DNA of 23,167 nucleotides from JBPESN01 sp051710625 (GCF_051710625.1 NZ_JBPESN010000036.1:1-23167); one strand, 5' to 3'. Positions 7,412-16,792 are shown, counted from the first letter of the stretch. Notes: a model not told the origin generated them from the letters alone. Program-made: numbers and translations.

Positions 7412-8680
7412 TTACTGACTCCGTTGCGGCAGATAGGGCTCCAGCAAATTCAACAGGCGCTGAAGCGCACCCTGATTCTGGTGCAGCACCTTGACGGCGT
7501 GACGGCCGTAGTACAGACGGTAATCCTCGTCGGTCAGCAGGGTGGAGACCGACGTGACCAACGACACTACGTCGGTCACGGTAATCAAACCGCCGGCTTC
7601 GGCCAGTTTGTTGCAAATATCGCGGAAATTAAAAGTATGCGGCCCCATCAGCACAGGGATGGCGTGCGCTGCCGCCTCCAGAGGGTTATGGCCGCCGCGC
7701 TCCACCAGGCTGCCGCCGACAAAGGCCAGATCGGCGATACCGTACAGCAGCATCAGCTCGCCCATGGTATCCCCTACCACCACCTGCGTGCTGCCGGACG
7801 GAATTTCGCCGCTGCTGCGCATGATGTAATTGAAGCCGGCCTTCATGGTCATTTCCCGCGCCGCCGGAAACCGTTCCAGGTGGCGCGGAACCAGGATCAG
7901 CAGCAGATCGGGAAAGTTGGCCAGTAGCTGGCGATGGGCCTGTAATAACAGCGTCTCTTCGCCCTCATGGGTGCTGGTGGCTATCCATACCGGGCGCCGG
8001 GGCGCCCACTGGCGACGCAGCGTAAGCGCCCGCGCCGCCAGCTCAGGAGTGACGGAAATATCAAATTTCAGGCTGCCCGTGACCGCTAACTGGTTCTTTT
8101 TCAGCCCGAGCTCCAGGAAGCGGGCGCCGTCCTCTTCATTTTGCGCCGCGATGAGAGTAATACGGCGCATGATGCCGGCGACGAAACCGATAAACCTTTT
8201 ATAGCCGGCGGCGGCGCGGGCAGACAGACGCGCATTGGCGACCACCAGCGGGATGCCGCGGTGGTGCAGCGCCTTGATAAGGTTAGGCCACAGCTCCGTT
8301 TCCATGATGATAACCAGCTTGGGGTTCACCTGATCGAGAAAACGGCTCATCGCCCCAGGCAGATCATAGGGTAGGTAGACATGATGGACATTTTTACCGA
8401 ACGCCGACTGTACCCGCTCCGAGCCGGTGGGCGTCATCGTAGTGACGGTAATGGGTAGCAGCGGATAGCGGTGGCGAAGTGCACGCACCAAAGGGATGGC
8501 CGCGAGCGTCTCGCCGACCGACACGGAATGCAGCATGATGCCCCCGGGTTTTACTTTGCCCCGGCAAAAGCCGTAACGTTCGGCCCAGCGCAGGCGGTAA
8601 ACAGGCGCTTTTCTGCTGCGCCATAATAATCGTATCCATACCAGCGGCTGGATTAAGACTATGATTATGTTGTAGATCAT
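7412..8680 (-). CDS. waaA: 3-deoxy-D-manno-octulosonic acid transferase
   Basis: WaaA (KdtA) attaches two Kdo sugars to lipid IVA, an essential step of lipopolysaccharide assembly. The 422-residue product has an N-terminal membrane anchor (IIIVLIQPLVWIRLLW), the acceptor-site motif with catalytic Glu (HSVSVGET), and the GT-B C-terminal domain with FVGGSLVERGGHNPLEAA. The start ATG 8680 matches the E. coli N-terminus in position. A 185-base gap separates it from the ancestral end of wabG upstream (8866) and probably contains its own promoter, which I could not define. Intact. Confidence 0.96.
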   Translation of the reverse strand: MIYNIIIVLIQPLVWIRLLWRSRKAPVYRLRWAERYGFCRGKVKPGGIMLHSVSVGETLAAIPLVRALRHRYPLLPITVTTMTPTGSERVQSAFGKNVHHVYLPYDLPGAMSRFLDQVNPKLVIIMETELWPNLIKALHHRGIPLVVANARLSARAAAGYKRFIGFVAGIMRRITLIAAQNEEDGARFLELGLKKNQLAVTGSLKFDISVTPELAARALTLRRQWAPRRPVWIATSTHEGEETLLLQAHRQLLANFPDLLLILVPRHLERFPAAREMTMKAGFNYIMRSSGEIPSGSTQVVVGDTMGELMLLYGIADLAFVGGSLVERGGHNPLEAAAHAIPVLMGPHTFNFRDICNKLAEAGGLITVTDVVSLVTSVSTLLTDEDYRLYYGRHAVKVLHQNQGALQRLLNLLEPYLPQRSQ

Positions 8681-8898
8681 TATAATTAACTATTGTAAGG
8701 CACAGCGACTCATGTGCTGAGTGAGTTTTTAACCAGATAATGTGAATGTCCCCAAACCGGGGACATGTTAGCAGATAAGTCATTATCCCTCATTAGCGGT
8801 GAGGCATTTACCTGATTAGTGCTGAAAGCCGGCTGTGCCGCGAGCCAGCAAAACCGGCGTCAGGTCTATAATAACAGTTGCCGGTACAGCGTCGTAAG

Positions 8899-9993
8899 CT
8901 AATGCGATAGATGCGCGGGCGTACAGTGACTCACCCGTTGACGCGCGGCCTCCCCCATCGTGGGGTCCTGCTCCCGGGAGGGCACCTCGGCGGCAAACGT
9001 CCGCAGACTGGCGGTATCCAGCGCGTCGCAGACAAAGCCCTCGCGTCCCTGCTTGATGAGCTCCGCACCGCCGCAGCGCTGGCTGGTGATAACCGGCAGG
9101 CCGCAGGACATGGCCTCGAGAATCACATTGGGAAACGGATCGTACAGCGTCGGCAGGATCAGCGCGTCGGCGGCGTGGTAACAGGGCAATACTTCCTGGA
9201 GGACCCCGGCGAAACGCATGCGCGACAGGCAATCCAGGCTTCGCGCCAGCGCCTGATAGCGGCGCTGATGTTTGTCTTGTCCGACGACGATCAGGTAGCG
9301 ATCGGTGGCCGCCACTGCCTCAAGGGCCTGCCGCAGCCCTTTGCGCGCAAAACCGGAACCGACGAAAATCAGCGCGCAGGCCTGCTCCGGAATCGCCAGC
9401 GCTTCCCGGGCCGCCCGGCGTTGCGCCCCGTCGGCGGGCGCAAATCGCTGGGGATCAATGGCGTTGTATATCAGGGCGAACTTATCCTCCGCCACGCCGT
9501 AGTAACGCATGATATCGTTTTGCACCATCGCCGAATTGCAGATGATTTTCTTAAGCTTAGGCAAATGAAACATTTCTCGCTCCGCCGACAGGATATAACG
9601 GTGATAGCGGCTGATATACGTCAGCCAGCGCTGGTGGGCAGGGATGATACGCGCGCGCTGCTCCAGCCACGCCTGGTGGACGCCATCGCCGGCGCGAAAG
9701 ACATCGCAGCCGGCGATGCGCTCGTGGCTTTGCACCAGACTGAACTGGTGCTGTTGCCAGTACTGCCGGGCGGCCGCGGCAAAACCGCGCTCGCGAGCGA
9801 TGCGGCCGCGGCCGCCTGGATTACAGATATGCACATGCCAGTCAGATTTGGGCTCCCCTGACCACTGGCGGGTAATGATGTTTAGCTCCAGTCCGCTGTT
9901 ATCAAGCGCCTCCAGGGCGCGGGAGATAAAGCGTTCCGCGCCGCCGTCGGGACGGTATTTTTGCCGTACTATCGCCAGGCGGATAGTTGTCAT
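8899..9993 (-). CDS. wabG: Core galacturonosyltransferase WabG-like, shortened C-terminus
   Basis: This is a family 4 glycosyltransferase (GT-B fold). Its sequence start (RLAIVRQKYRPDGGAERFIS) and place between waaQ and waaA match WabG, which in Klebsiella adds galacturonic acid to heptose II of the core. Conserved: FVGSGFARKG and the nucleotide-sugar site LPTLYDPFPNVILEAMSCG. ATG 9993 is chosen over an open upstream extension because it begins the family sequence. The product has 364 residues. A TAG at 8899-8901 cuts it, while the same frame continues LTTLYRQLLL to TAG at 8866; relatives carry a similar short tail, so about ten residues are lost (a CAG-to-TAG change fits). Function may survive. 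The function name comes from recalled homology. Confidence 0.82.
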   Translation of the reverse strand: MTTIRLAIVRQKYRPDGGAERFISRALEALDNSGLELNIITRQWSGEPKSDWHVHICNPGGRGRIARERGFAAAARQYWQQHQFSLVQSHERIAGCDVFRAGDGVHQAWLEQRARIIPAHQRWLTYISRYHRYILSAEREMFHLPKLKKIICNSAMVQNDIMRYYGVAEDKFALIYNAIDPQRFAPADGAQRRAAREALAIPEQACALIFVGSGFARKGLRQALEAVAATDRYLIVVGQDKHQRRYQALARSLDCLSRMRFAGVLQEVLPCYHAADALILPTLYDPFPNVILEAMSCGLPVITSQRCGGAELIKQGREGFVCDALDTASLRTFAAEVPSREQDPTMGEAARQRVSHCTPAHLSH

Positions 9994-10108
9994 ATAGAAT
10001 TTTCCCTTGCCGCCGCGGACCGCGGGCGCCTGTCTAGGATGGCGTAAATGCTCCTGTTGGCACCGCACCCTGTGCAGGCAGTAATGTTTCTGCCCGCGCT
10101 GTGCTGTT

Positions 10109-10690
10109 TTATGGCGCAGACTTTCTTACCACCGTCGGCTTTTCTGTCGCAAGAGAGGTCATTGCCGCCTCCAGCACCGGCTCAAACGGTATGACGCTCA
10201 GGTAGCGCTGCCGGGTCTGAGTATCAATGGTATCGGGATCCGGTAGTTCAGCATAATCCCCTGCCCACAGCACGATACTTTTTCGCTCCATGGCCGCCAA
10301 CGCTGCAGTTTGGTGGGGCCGAACAGCACCACACAGGGGGTATTCAGCGCCGCCGCCATATGCATTGGCGCTGAATTGACGCCGATGAACAGACGCGCGC
10401 CATCAATAACCGCCGCCAACTGAGGAAGCGATAACCGCCCCGCCAGATTGACGGGCTTTAACCCCGCGGCAAAGCGAAATAATATGCGCCACCATCTCTT
10501 GTTCATGCTTATCCGGTCCGGCGGTCAGCACCACCGGCAACCCGCACGTTGCCAAACCATCAATCAACTGCATCATTTTGGCGTCGTCCTAGCATTTATA
10601 CAACTAGCGCGATGTGGGCTGGATGACGATGTAGTCGCCCATCACATGATGTTCGCACAGCTTCGCTTTGTGGGGTGGCAATCATTTCTA
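10109..10690 (-). pseudogene. waaQ: Heptosyltransferase III WaaQ remnant
   Basis: This is the C-terminal half of a family 9 heptosyltransferase (WaaQ adds the third heptose of the inner core). Three frames must be joined: GDYIVIQPTSR to VLTAGPDKHEQEMVAHII; then VNLAGRLSLPQLAAVIDGAR, FIGVNSAPMHMAAALNTP and VVLFGP; then KSIVLWAGDYAELPDPDT to the TAA at 10109. Frameshifts lie near 10460 and 10290. Two in-frame TAG codons (10604-10606 and 10589-10591) replace the conserved Trp residues of the RWFFKCWDD-type motif. Homology fades near 10680 and the N-terminal portion (about 170 residues) is absent, apparently displaced by the prophage. Certainly non-functional. Confidence 0.88.
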
Positions 10691-10906
10691 GACTCTTAAG
10701 TTAAACGATGGGTTAGCCGGAAGCCCTTTAATGGCGCGGCTTACAGAGATTTTACAGATTCTGGACTCGAATGACTGTGGTTTGAGCAGACTTAAAGCCA
10801 GTTTAAACGCCTTTTGGGCATCCATTAGATATATGTAAATTAGGTTAAAAACTATTAGTAAATCATAAAAATAATGAAATGAGATAGATAATGGCCTAAT
10901 CTTTAT
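10691..10906. other. Host/prophage junction, no gene
   Basis: This AT-rich stretch lies between the last recognisable waaQ sequence and the prophage repressor, where a Mu-like left end should be. Mu-type ends begin TG; a candidate is TGTAAATTAGG near 10837, but neither a host target duplication nor binding-site repeats could be confirmed because the right end is outside the window. I see no coding sequence. Confidence 0.45.
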
Positions 10907-11485
10907 TTAGGCCGCTCCACTTTTCTTACAGTTTAAGCTTGCCACATCTTCTACTGCACACTTTTCAGATACCGCCCCCTTTTTAGCTTCGTGTAGGGCT
11001 ATCAGACGTTCTTTTTCTTCTTTTGGAAGTTGGAGTAACAGGCTATCTAAGTCATCTTTACGTCCTGATAACGCCAATACGCTTTTTGCCCCTTCTTGCA
11101 AAAGCAGGCTTATTAATGCCTCTAAATCTTTTTTATTCAGCGACTTATAAATCATATGCCAAGTAGCTTCTAAAGGATCTTCCACTAGGCTTTCCTCGTT
11201 AATCGACTGAATCTCGCTAGTTGAGGCCACTTCTTTTTGAGTGTATAATGAACCAAATGCAAGCCAGTCCAGGCTGACGTGTTCCTTATATGCAATGCTC
11301 TGCACCACTGTAAAAGATGGTTCTGTACCTCTAGTTAAATAGTCGTGCAATGTTGAGAAGGATAACCCCCATTCAGTTGCAGCAGCTCTAGCGCTTTTAT
11401 TGCCTATAAGTTGTTTAAGGCGTGCGACAAAATTTTCTTTTCTATCCATATCAAAAGCAAAATTACTTGTTTTCTTCTTCCTCAT
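10907..11485 (-). CDS. Phage repressor, helix-turn-helix
   Basis: The 192-residue product has an N-terminal helix-turn-helix (ARLKQLIGNKSARAAATEWG then LSFSTLHDYLTRGTEPSF) typical of Mu-like c repressors and XRE proteins, a linker, and a helical acidic C-terminal part (LNKKDLEALISLLLQ). It is divergent from ner, exactly where Mu carries its repressor, so it should bind the operator region at 11486-11661 and silence the early promoter. A downstream ATG at 11449 (MDRKENFVARL) is an alternative start. Unlike nearly all other prophage genes here it has no lesion, and its base composition is visibly more AT-rich than its neighbours. The C-terminal part was not recognised. Confidence 0.78.
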   Translation of the reverse strand: MRKKKTSNFAFDMDRKENFVARLKQLIGNKSARAAATEWGLSFSTLHDYLTRGTEPSFTVVQSIAYKEHVSLDWLAFGSLYTQKEVASTSEIQSINEESLVEDPLEATWHMIYKSLNKKDLEALISLLLQEGAKSVLALSGRKDDLDSLLLQLPKEEKERLIALHEAKKGAVSEKCAVEDVASLNCKKSGAA

Positions 11486-11661
11486 TTTCTTTTCTCTATA
11501 GCTTATTGATTATAGTTAATAAAATACAAAAATATCTCTCATATAGAGCGATCAGAAAAGAAAATTCATTATTTGCTTTACTTTTCTTAAATTTGAGATC
11601 TCATTGCTGTATGGGCAAGCCCCATGACTTACCCACATGGTTAACTTTTTAGGGTAATCGA
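11486..11661. promoter_or_regulatory. Divergent repressor/ner operator region
   Basis: This 176-base AT-rich gap separates the repressor from ner. A perfect 12-base inverted repeat, ATTTTCTTTTCT at 11484-11495 and AGAAAAGAAAAT at 11554-11565, frames the segment just in front of the repressor start. In Mu-type phages such spaces hold the repressor operators, the early promoter and the Ner site. Exact promoter elements could not be fixed. AGGG at 11652-11655 is the likely ribosome-binding site for ner. Confidence 0.6.
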
Positions 11662-11898
11662 ATGTTAGATAGAAATGAAGTAAATCATCGTGACTGGCAG
11701 CGGATTGATATCGTGGCCTTCCTGCACAAGAAAGGGATCACCATGCAAGATCTCTCCCGTGGCTCGGGGCTGGCGTCCAGCACGTTAAAAAACGTGCTGT
11801 ATCGTCCCTATCCCAAAGGTGAACGCATTATCGCTAATGCACTCAATGTGGATCCGGCCAGCATTTGGCCGAGTCGTTATATGAGCAAAGTGTTGTAA
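11662..11898 (+). CDS. ner: Ner/Nlp-family phage regulator
   Basis: Ner is a small DNA-binding protein that turns down early and repressor transcription during lytic growth of Mu. The 78-residue product has the family pattern: DWQRIDIVAFLHKKGITMQD, LSRGSGLASSTLKNVLYRPY, PKGERIIANALNVDP and the signature IWPSRY near the C-terminus. It is intact, opposite the repressor, and two bases upstream of the transposase start, matching the Mu order c, ner, A, B. Confidence 0.93.
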   Translation: MLDRNEVNHRDWQRIDIVAFLHKKGITMQDLSRGSGLASSTLKNVLYRPYPKGERIIANALNVDPASIWPSRYMSKVL

Positions 11899-11900
11899 TT

Positions 11901-13942
11901 ATGTTTGTTACGGTGAGTGAGTCGGTTTACCCGGATTGCCTGGCACACCTTGCAGGAACTTCGCTGGTCATTGAATAAGCGGACTGCAAATTCACCCGAT
12001 TTAGTCTGTAAGCGTTCAGGCACCAAGGCTTTCGAGTACCACATCGATTGTTTGCCGGAACAAACACGCAAGATCATCAAACAACGGCACTATAAATCCC
12101 TGATTGCGCAATCCCCGGCCCAGCCGGTTAATGAGTCGGTCAAGCGCAGTAGCGCCATCAAGTCGCGCGATGAGCTGGCGATCATGCGTCAATGTCCGAC
12201 CCTGATCGAACGCAAGGTGCAGGCTCTGAACGATCAGCAGAAGCAGATTGCCGATGCGCGCATGATGCTGGCACAGGAAGTGGTCCGGTTACAGCAGGCC
12301 GGCATGACCCGCATTGCGTCGGCGACCTTTATCGTCGATGAGTCAAAGGCCAGCACATTGCCCGAGGCCCTGCAGCGCGCCGCCACGCTGGCTAATGCCA
12401 AAAAGGGCCGCACTGGGCAAGGGGTGGGCAAAAGCAGCCTACAGGAATGGGTGAGTTTCTATCTCAGCGCTGAGCGGCCCCAGGAGCGTCTGGCGATACT
12501 GGCTCCCGGGAAGCTGAAGAAGCAGCGCCCCGAGGAGATGACGTGGTTCTACGCCCTGTTCTGGCCGCATTATGCCCGACCCTGTGGCCCGCGACGGTGC
12601 TGGAAGCCTACCGCGCATTTCAGGCGGACTGGCAGAGTAAATACCATGATTAGCCTGCCATGCTGGCGGCCCTGCCGACCTACGACAAGGTCAATCGCAT
12701 GGTCAAGCGGGTTGCGTCCAACCGAAGGGTTAAGGGCCGGGTCACCGGCTCGGCGCTCAAGGCGTATCAGGTGTACCAGCAGCGGGATTGGGCGCAGATG
12801 CCGGTAAATGGCTGCTGGATAGCCGACGGCAAGTCGCTGAACATGAAAGTGGCGCATCCGATACACGGGCGGCCCTTTCCCCGGAGCTGACTTTGGTGCT
12901 CGACGGGCGTACCCGCTATCTGGTGGGCTGGAGCCTGTCACTGGCAGAAAACGCCATCGCGGTAGCGGATGCGTGGTGTTATGCCATCCAGCACCACGGC
13001 AAGCCGTTGTTTACCTACTTCGATAACGGCCGCGGCGAGACCAACAAGATGCTGGATGTGGATATTACCGGGATTTTTCCCCGGCTGAGTATTGAGCATA
13101 TTACCGGTATCCCCGGTAACCCGCAGGCGCGGGGCATTATTGAGCGGCTGAACGGCGTGCTGCCACGCAGGCTGGCCCTGTGCTTTCAGACCTATAACGG
13201 ATTGAGCGCCGACCCCAACGGGGCGCGGGTGCAGGGGCAAAAATTGCTGAGTCTGTCGAATGCCCTGCGTCAGGGGAAGGAGCTGAACACCACGCAGCAA
13301 AAGACGCTGGCGATATTGCCCAGCTGGCGGCAGCTGATAGACGCCATTGAGGAGGAGGTGCAGCGCTATAACCACAGCCACGAGCACAGCGCGTTACCGA
13401 AGGTCAACGGTAAATCGATGACGCCGGTCGCTTACTGCAAGGCCCTGCTGGCTGAGGAAGGGGACAACGTTGAATACCTGACGCCAGGCGAGTTGCGCGA
13501 GATGTTTATGCCGGAAGAAAAACGCGTGGCCCAGCGTGGTTGGGTTGAACTGCTGAATAACCAGTATTTTGCCAGGGAGCTGATTGAGGTAGACCGCCAG
13601 ACGGTGCGGGTGGCTTACGATATCCATAATCCTAATGAAGTGATTATTCGCCAGATGGACGGGGTCTATCTCTGTACTGTGCTGTGGAATGGCAATACTG
13701 CCTCGCCGGTGCCGGTTTCCAGAGTGGAAAAAGCGCTGGAAGCGCGCGCTAAGCGTCGCATTAAACTCGCCGAAAGCAAAATTCAGGATGCAAAAGACGA
13801 ATTACGCCCGGTGATTGATGCTCCCAGGGAGAGCGATTACAGCCTGCTGATACCCCAGGTATCGGCACCCGAAAAAGACAAGGTGCATTTATTTGAATCC
13901 AAATATAAGCACGATATCAAGCAGGTCGGTAATAACCGGTAA
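11901..13942 (+). pseudogene. tnpA: Mu-like transposase A, several frameshifts
   Basis: This is the DDE transposase that cuts and joins phage ends. Rejoining frames gives a complete protein: MFVTVSE, then VGLPGLPGT, then LQELRWSLNKR to WFYALFWPHYA, then PTLWPATVLEAYRAF to VAHPIHGRPF, then PELTLVLDGRTRYLVGWSL to the stop. Catalytic acids are in WIADGKSLN (first Asp), FTYFDNGRG (second Asp) and GIIERLNG (Glu). A C-terminal barrel follows (NEVIIRQMDGVYLCTVLWNG). Frameshifts lie near 11921, 11948, 12575 and 12878, and TAG at 12651-12653 interrupts. The longest open pieces are 11945-12575 and 12880-13942, the latter holding two of three catalytic residues. It is not functional; naming as tnpA follows its position after ner. 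Confidence 0.92.
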
Positions 13943-13953
13943 GGATATATTGT

Positions 13954-14899
13954 ATGACAACGCGAGAACGTATTTTCCAGCTGATGGCGCGGTCAGGCTA
14001 TACCCAGCGCAAGGTGGCTGATAAAACCGGATTAAGCGGCGCGACCATTTCACAATATTTAAAGGGGGTTTACAACGGCAATATTGATAACGTCGAGGGC
14101 ACACTGCGAGATTTTTTTGACCGTAAGACAGAGTGCGCCTACCGGCGGGACATCAAGGTGAATTTTGCGCCGACCCATCTGGCCAGGGTGGCGCTTGACC
14201 TGATTAGTGCCACGCACGACGTCGGCGATATCGGTGTGATATACGGCCCGGCCGGCATGGGGAAAAGCATGGTGCTGAAGGAGTATGTGCGCGCCAACAG
14301 CGCCAACAGCGCCAATAAAGGCGTCATCCTGATTGAAGCCGACCCCGACTATACCGCCAAGGTGTTATTGCAGGCGCTGTGCGCCCGGCTGGGTCTGCGG
14401 AAAACTGGCAATATCCATGATCTGGTCGAGGAGTGCGTACAGGGGGGGGCTGCGCGATAAGTACTGGCTGGTCCTGGTTGATGAGGCTAAGCTGCTGCCT
14501 TACAGGGCGCTTGAGGTCTTGCGACGCATTTACGACCGTTCCGGGGTGGTCATTGTATTGGTGGCGGGGGTGCCGCGTCTGCTGCTCAATCTGAAAGGCT
14601 CACGCGGGGAATACGCCCAGCTCTATAGCCGGGTGGGCATGGCGTTAGACCTGGCGTTCCGCAGGAAAGAGAGCGAAACCGAGGATTTCAGCGCTATTCT
14701 CGGAAGTCTGTTATCGAACGGTGAAGCATCGGGCGAGCCGCTTACGCCCGAGATTGCCGCCGCCTTTCGCAAGCATTCACGGGGCAATTATCGCCGCCTG
14801 TTTAAACAGGCGCGCGGGGTGGCCCGGACAAGCGCTATCGGCAATCAGGGGATGTCCGTGACGTTAATCGACCGCTATGCAGAAATGCTAATTCATTGA
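13954..14899 (+). pseudogene. tnpB: Mu B-like AAA+ transposition ATPase, frameshift at a G8 run
   Basis: This ATPase selects target DNA and activates the transposase. The N-terminus is a helix-turn-helix (YTQRKVADKTGLSGATISQY), followed by Walker A (YGPAGMGKSM) and Walker B (WLVLVDEA), the sensor region and ARGVARTS near the end. Only one lesion is visible: eight G at 14442-14449. Read directly, the protein stops soon after as QGGAAR; with seven G it continues QGGLRDKYWLVLVDEA to TGA at 14899. ATG 13954 lies 11 bases after the transposase stop. A polymerase slipping on the G run could restore the frame in some transcripts, but ordinary pseudogene decay is simpler. Confidence 0.92.
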
Positions 14900-14910
14900 A
14901 TGAAAAAAGT

Positions 14911-15159
14911 ATGTCAGTCCATCATGAAGATGTATCGACCAACAATCATCTTATCGCTGCGATGACGCAGGCAGAAGCCGTTATACAGTATTTAACGATA
15001 AAAGGCGTGAGTGTAAAAGGCGTGATATTGCATGACTGCAAGCCGGTTATCCCTATTGAACACCATACGCTCTGTGAGCAATTATTAAAAAGGCTCAGGC
15101 GAATTATATCCCCGTTGGCAAAAACGCACGGGGTGGTTTTAAGCAAGGGGCATTCATGA
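14911..15159 (+). CDS. Small prophage protein of unknown function
   Basis: This 82-residue open frame follows tnpB directly (a TTG at 14896 would overlap the tnpB stop; ATG 14911 is the conservative start). I do not recognise a family. The middle segment has a hydrophobic pattern (AVIQYLTIKGVSVKGVILHD) and a basic C-terminal half (LLKRLRRI). It is probably part of the early operon with tnpB and DUF3164. It has no visible lesion. Confidence 0.6.
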   Translation: MSVHHEDVSTNNHLIAAMTQAEAVIQYLTIKGVSVKGVILHDCKPVIPIEHHTLCEQLLKRLRRIISPLAKTHGVVLSKGHS

Positions 15160-15207
15160 AAGGTGGATGTAAGGTTATTTGGTCAGCATCATTATATTGA
15201 GCTCACC

Positions 15208-15423
15208 ATGACAATTGAAATTAGCATTATTGCTCAGCAAACTTCCATCGGCATTGATGTAAATATCAATGCCAGCGGCACGGACAGTGAAGTTGAAAAG
15301 AAGGAAGCCCAGTTTATTCACGATGTACTTGCCACCGTATTATCATGCCGGGCTGATTTCGAGGCTATCAATAAAAACTCTATTGCCAATATATTTAACA
15401 GGAGAGGTCATCATGTCCACTAA
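15208..15423 (+). CDS. Small acidic prophage protein, unknown
   Basis: This 71-residue frame starts at ATG 15208 (MTIEISIIAQQTSIGIDVNI) and overlaps the start of the DUF3164 gene by 11 bases, suggesting translational coupling. No known domain was recognised. The N-terminal third alternates hydrophobic and polar residues as in beta strands; the rest is predicted helical. An upstream GTG at 15163 is possible but less likely. Confidence 0.5.
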   Translation: MTIEISIIAQQTSIGIDVNINASGTDSEVEKKEAQFIHDVLATVLSCRADFEAINKNSIANIFNRRGHHVH

Positions 15424-15929
15424 CTTACATGACAATACGGTGTCCGCCGGTTACTGGCAGGATGCCAAGGGCGCATTGATACCCGACGCCATGGTAACGC
15501 CCATTGATAAGGAGCGTGACGCGCTGGTCAAAGCTATTGTGGCACGCGCCCGGCCGCTTGCATGAGGCATTGAGAGATCTTAAACACCGCGCGTTTGTCG
15601 ATATCTAGGCATTGATTGACCTGTCGGTTGAACAATACGGGGTGAAGCGTGACGGCAGAAAAAGCAATGTGACGCTGTATTCCTTTGATGGCTGCCACAA
15701 GGTTATTCGCGCGCTGCAAGACCGCATTACCTTTGATGAGCGTATCCAGGCCGCCAAGGCGTTAATTGATGATTGCATGGCAGAATGGACGCAGGATGCG
15801 CGACCGGAGCTGCTGGCTATTATTGATTAAGCCTTTTCCACCGATAAGAACGGTGATATTAATCCGGCCCGTATTCTGCAGCTGCGTTGCCATGATATGG
15901 CCGACCCGCGCTGGTTACGGGCGATGGAT
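15413..15929 (+). pseudogene. DUF3164 phage protein, broken and cut by IS
   Basis: DUF3164 is a Mu-like phage early protein of unknown function. ATG 15413 follows AGGAGAGG. The frame MSTNLHDNTVSAGYWQDAKG to IVARA is shifted near 15545; it resumes as LHEALRDLKHRAFVDI, stop TAG at 15606-15608 (a Gln in relatives), then ALIDLSVEQYGVKRDG, NVTLYSFDGCHKVIR and FDERIQAAKALIDDCMAEW, stop TAA at 15828-15830, then NPARILQLRCHDMADPRW and AMD, where the IS begins at 15930. The last 40 or so residues are missing and are not found on the other side of the IS. Family assignment rests on recalled sequence pattern. Confidence 0.85.
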
Positions 15930-15937
15930 TGTAGTGG

Positions 15938-16792
15938 CCAACTAAAACTGGCCACCACGTTAGCGTTTTTCCAGTATCTATTTTCTGATTCGTTTGGTGG
16001 CAACCCACCGTTATATTCATGCGGCCTGAGTGCGCTGTAATATCCCACGATATAGTCGGTAATTTCATGAGCTGCTTCGCTGAAGCTGTTGTAGCCCGTT
16101 ACCGGTATCCACTCGTTTTTCAGACTTCTGAAGAAGCGCTCCATCGGACTGTTATCCCAACAGTTCCCCCGCCGACTCATGCTTTGTTTGATCCGCTAAC
16201 GCCACAGCAACTGTCGGAACTGCTTGCTCGTATAGAGTGGCTACCCTGATCGCTGTGGAACATTACTCCGGCTGGTTTACCACGCGTTTCCCATGCCATT
16301 TCCAGTGCTTGGGGAGAACGACATAGCCCAGCCCACCGGTTTCCTCGCGAACAGATCAAGAACAACCGCAAGGTATGCCCAGCGTTTCTCGGTCCAGATA
16401 TACGTCACATCGCCGCACCATACCTGGTTTGGCTCCGTTACAGTGAACTGGCGCTCAAGATAATTCGGGATCGCAACATGCTCCTGACCGCCACGCTTAT
16501 ACCTGTGCGTCTGCTGCTGACAACTGACCAGCCCCAGCTCTTTCATGAGCCTGCCTGCGAGCCAGCGCCCCATCCGGAAGCCTCTCTGGGTTGCCATGGT
16601 GGCGATACTTCTCGCGCCAGCTGCACCATGGCTGATACTGTGCAGTTCATGAACCTGACTGCGCAATACCGTTCGCCTGCCGTCTGGCCTGTCAGGACGA
16701 CTTTTCCAGTATTTGTAACTGCTGCGATGAACCCTGAACACGTGGCAGAGTGTGGCGACAGGATAATGCGCTCTGAGTTTCCCGATTAACAA
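15938..16792 (-). pseudogene. IS3-family OrfB, disabled
   Basis: This is the DDE integrase part of the transposase, with the first catalytic Asp in VWCGDVTYIWTEKRW. Compared with copy 1 it lacks 20 bases after TTCTCCCC (near 16313), gains CT within the GSHYTG region (near 16239), and its stop TGA is now TGG (15938-15940), so the frame would run on into phage DNA to 15827. The first lesion removes frame before the second catalytic Asp, so this copy cannot make an active transposase by itself. Confidence 0.9.

Noticed and set aside
7274..7927. Long plus-strand frame of 217 codons across waaE and waaA
   Set aside because: Antisense shadow of waaA/waaE, rich in His/Gln as expected from reversed GC-rich codons; no ribosome-binding site or domain.
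8816..9232. Open minus-strand frame of 138 codons overlapping the wabG end
   Set aside because: It is an out-of-frame shadow of the GC-rich glycosyltransferase gene and has no recognisable domain.
10837..10850. TGTAAATTAGG as the exact left end of the prophage
   Set aside because: Plausible by position and the TG dinucleotide, but without the right end or a target duplication it cannot be confirmed, so it is not listed as an attachment site.
14281..14320. Short GCCAACAGC tandem repeat inside tnpB
   Set aside because: Two to three repeats of a 9-base unit encoding Ala-Asn-Ser keep the frame; too short to treat as a separate element.
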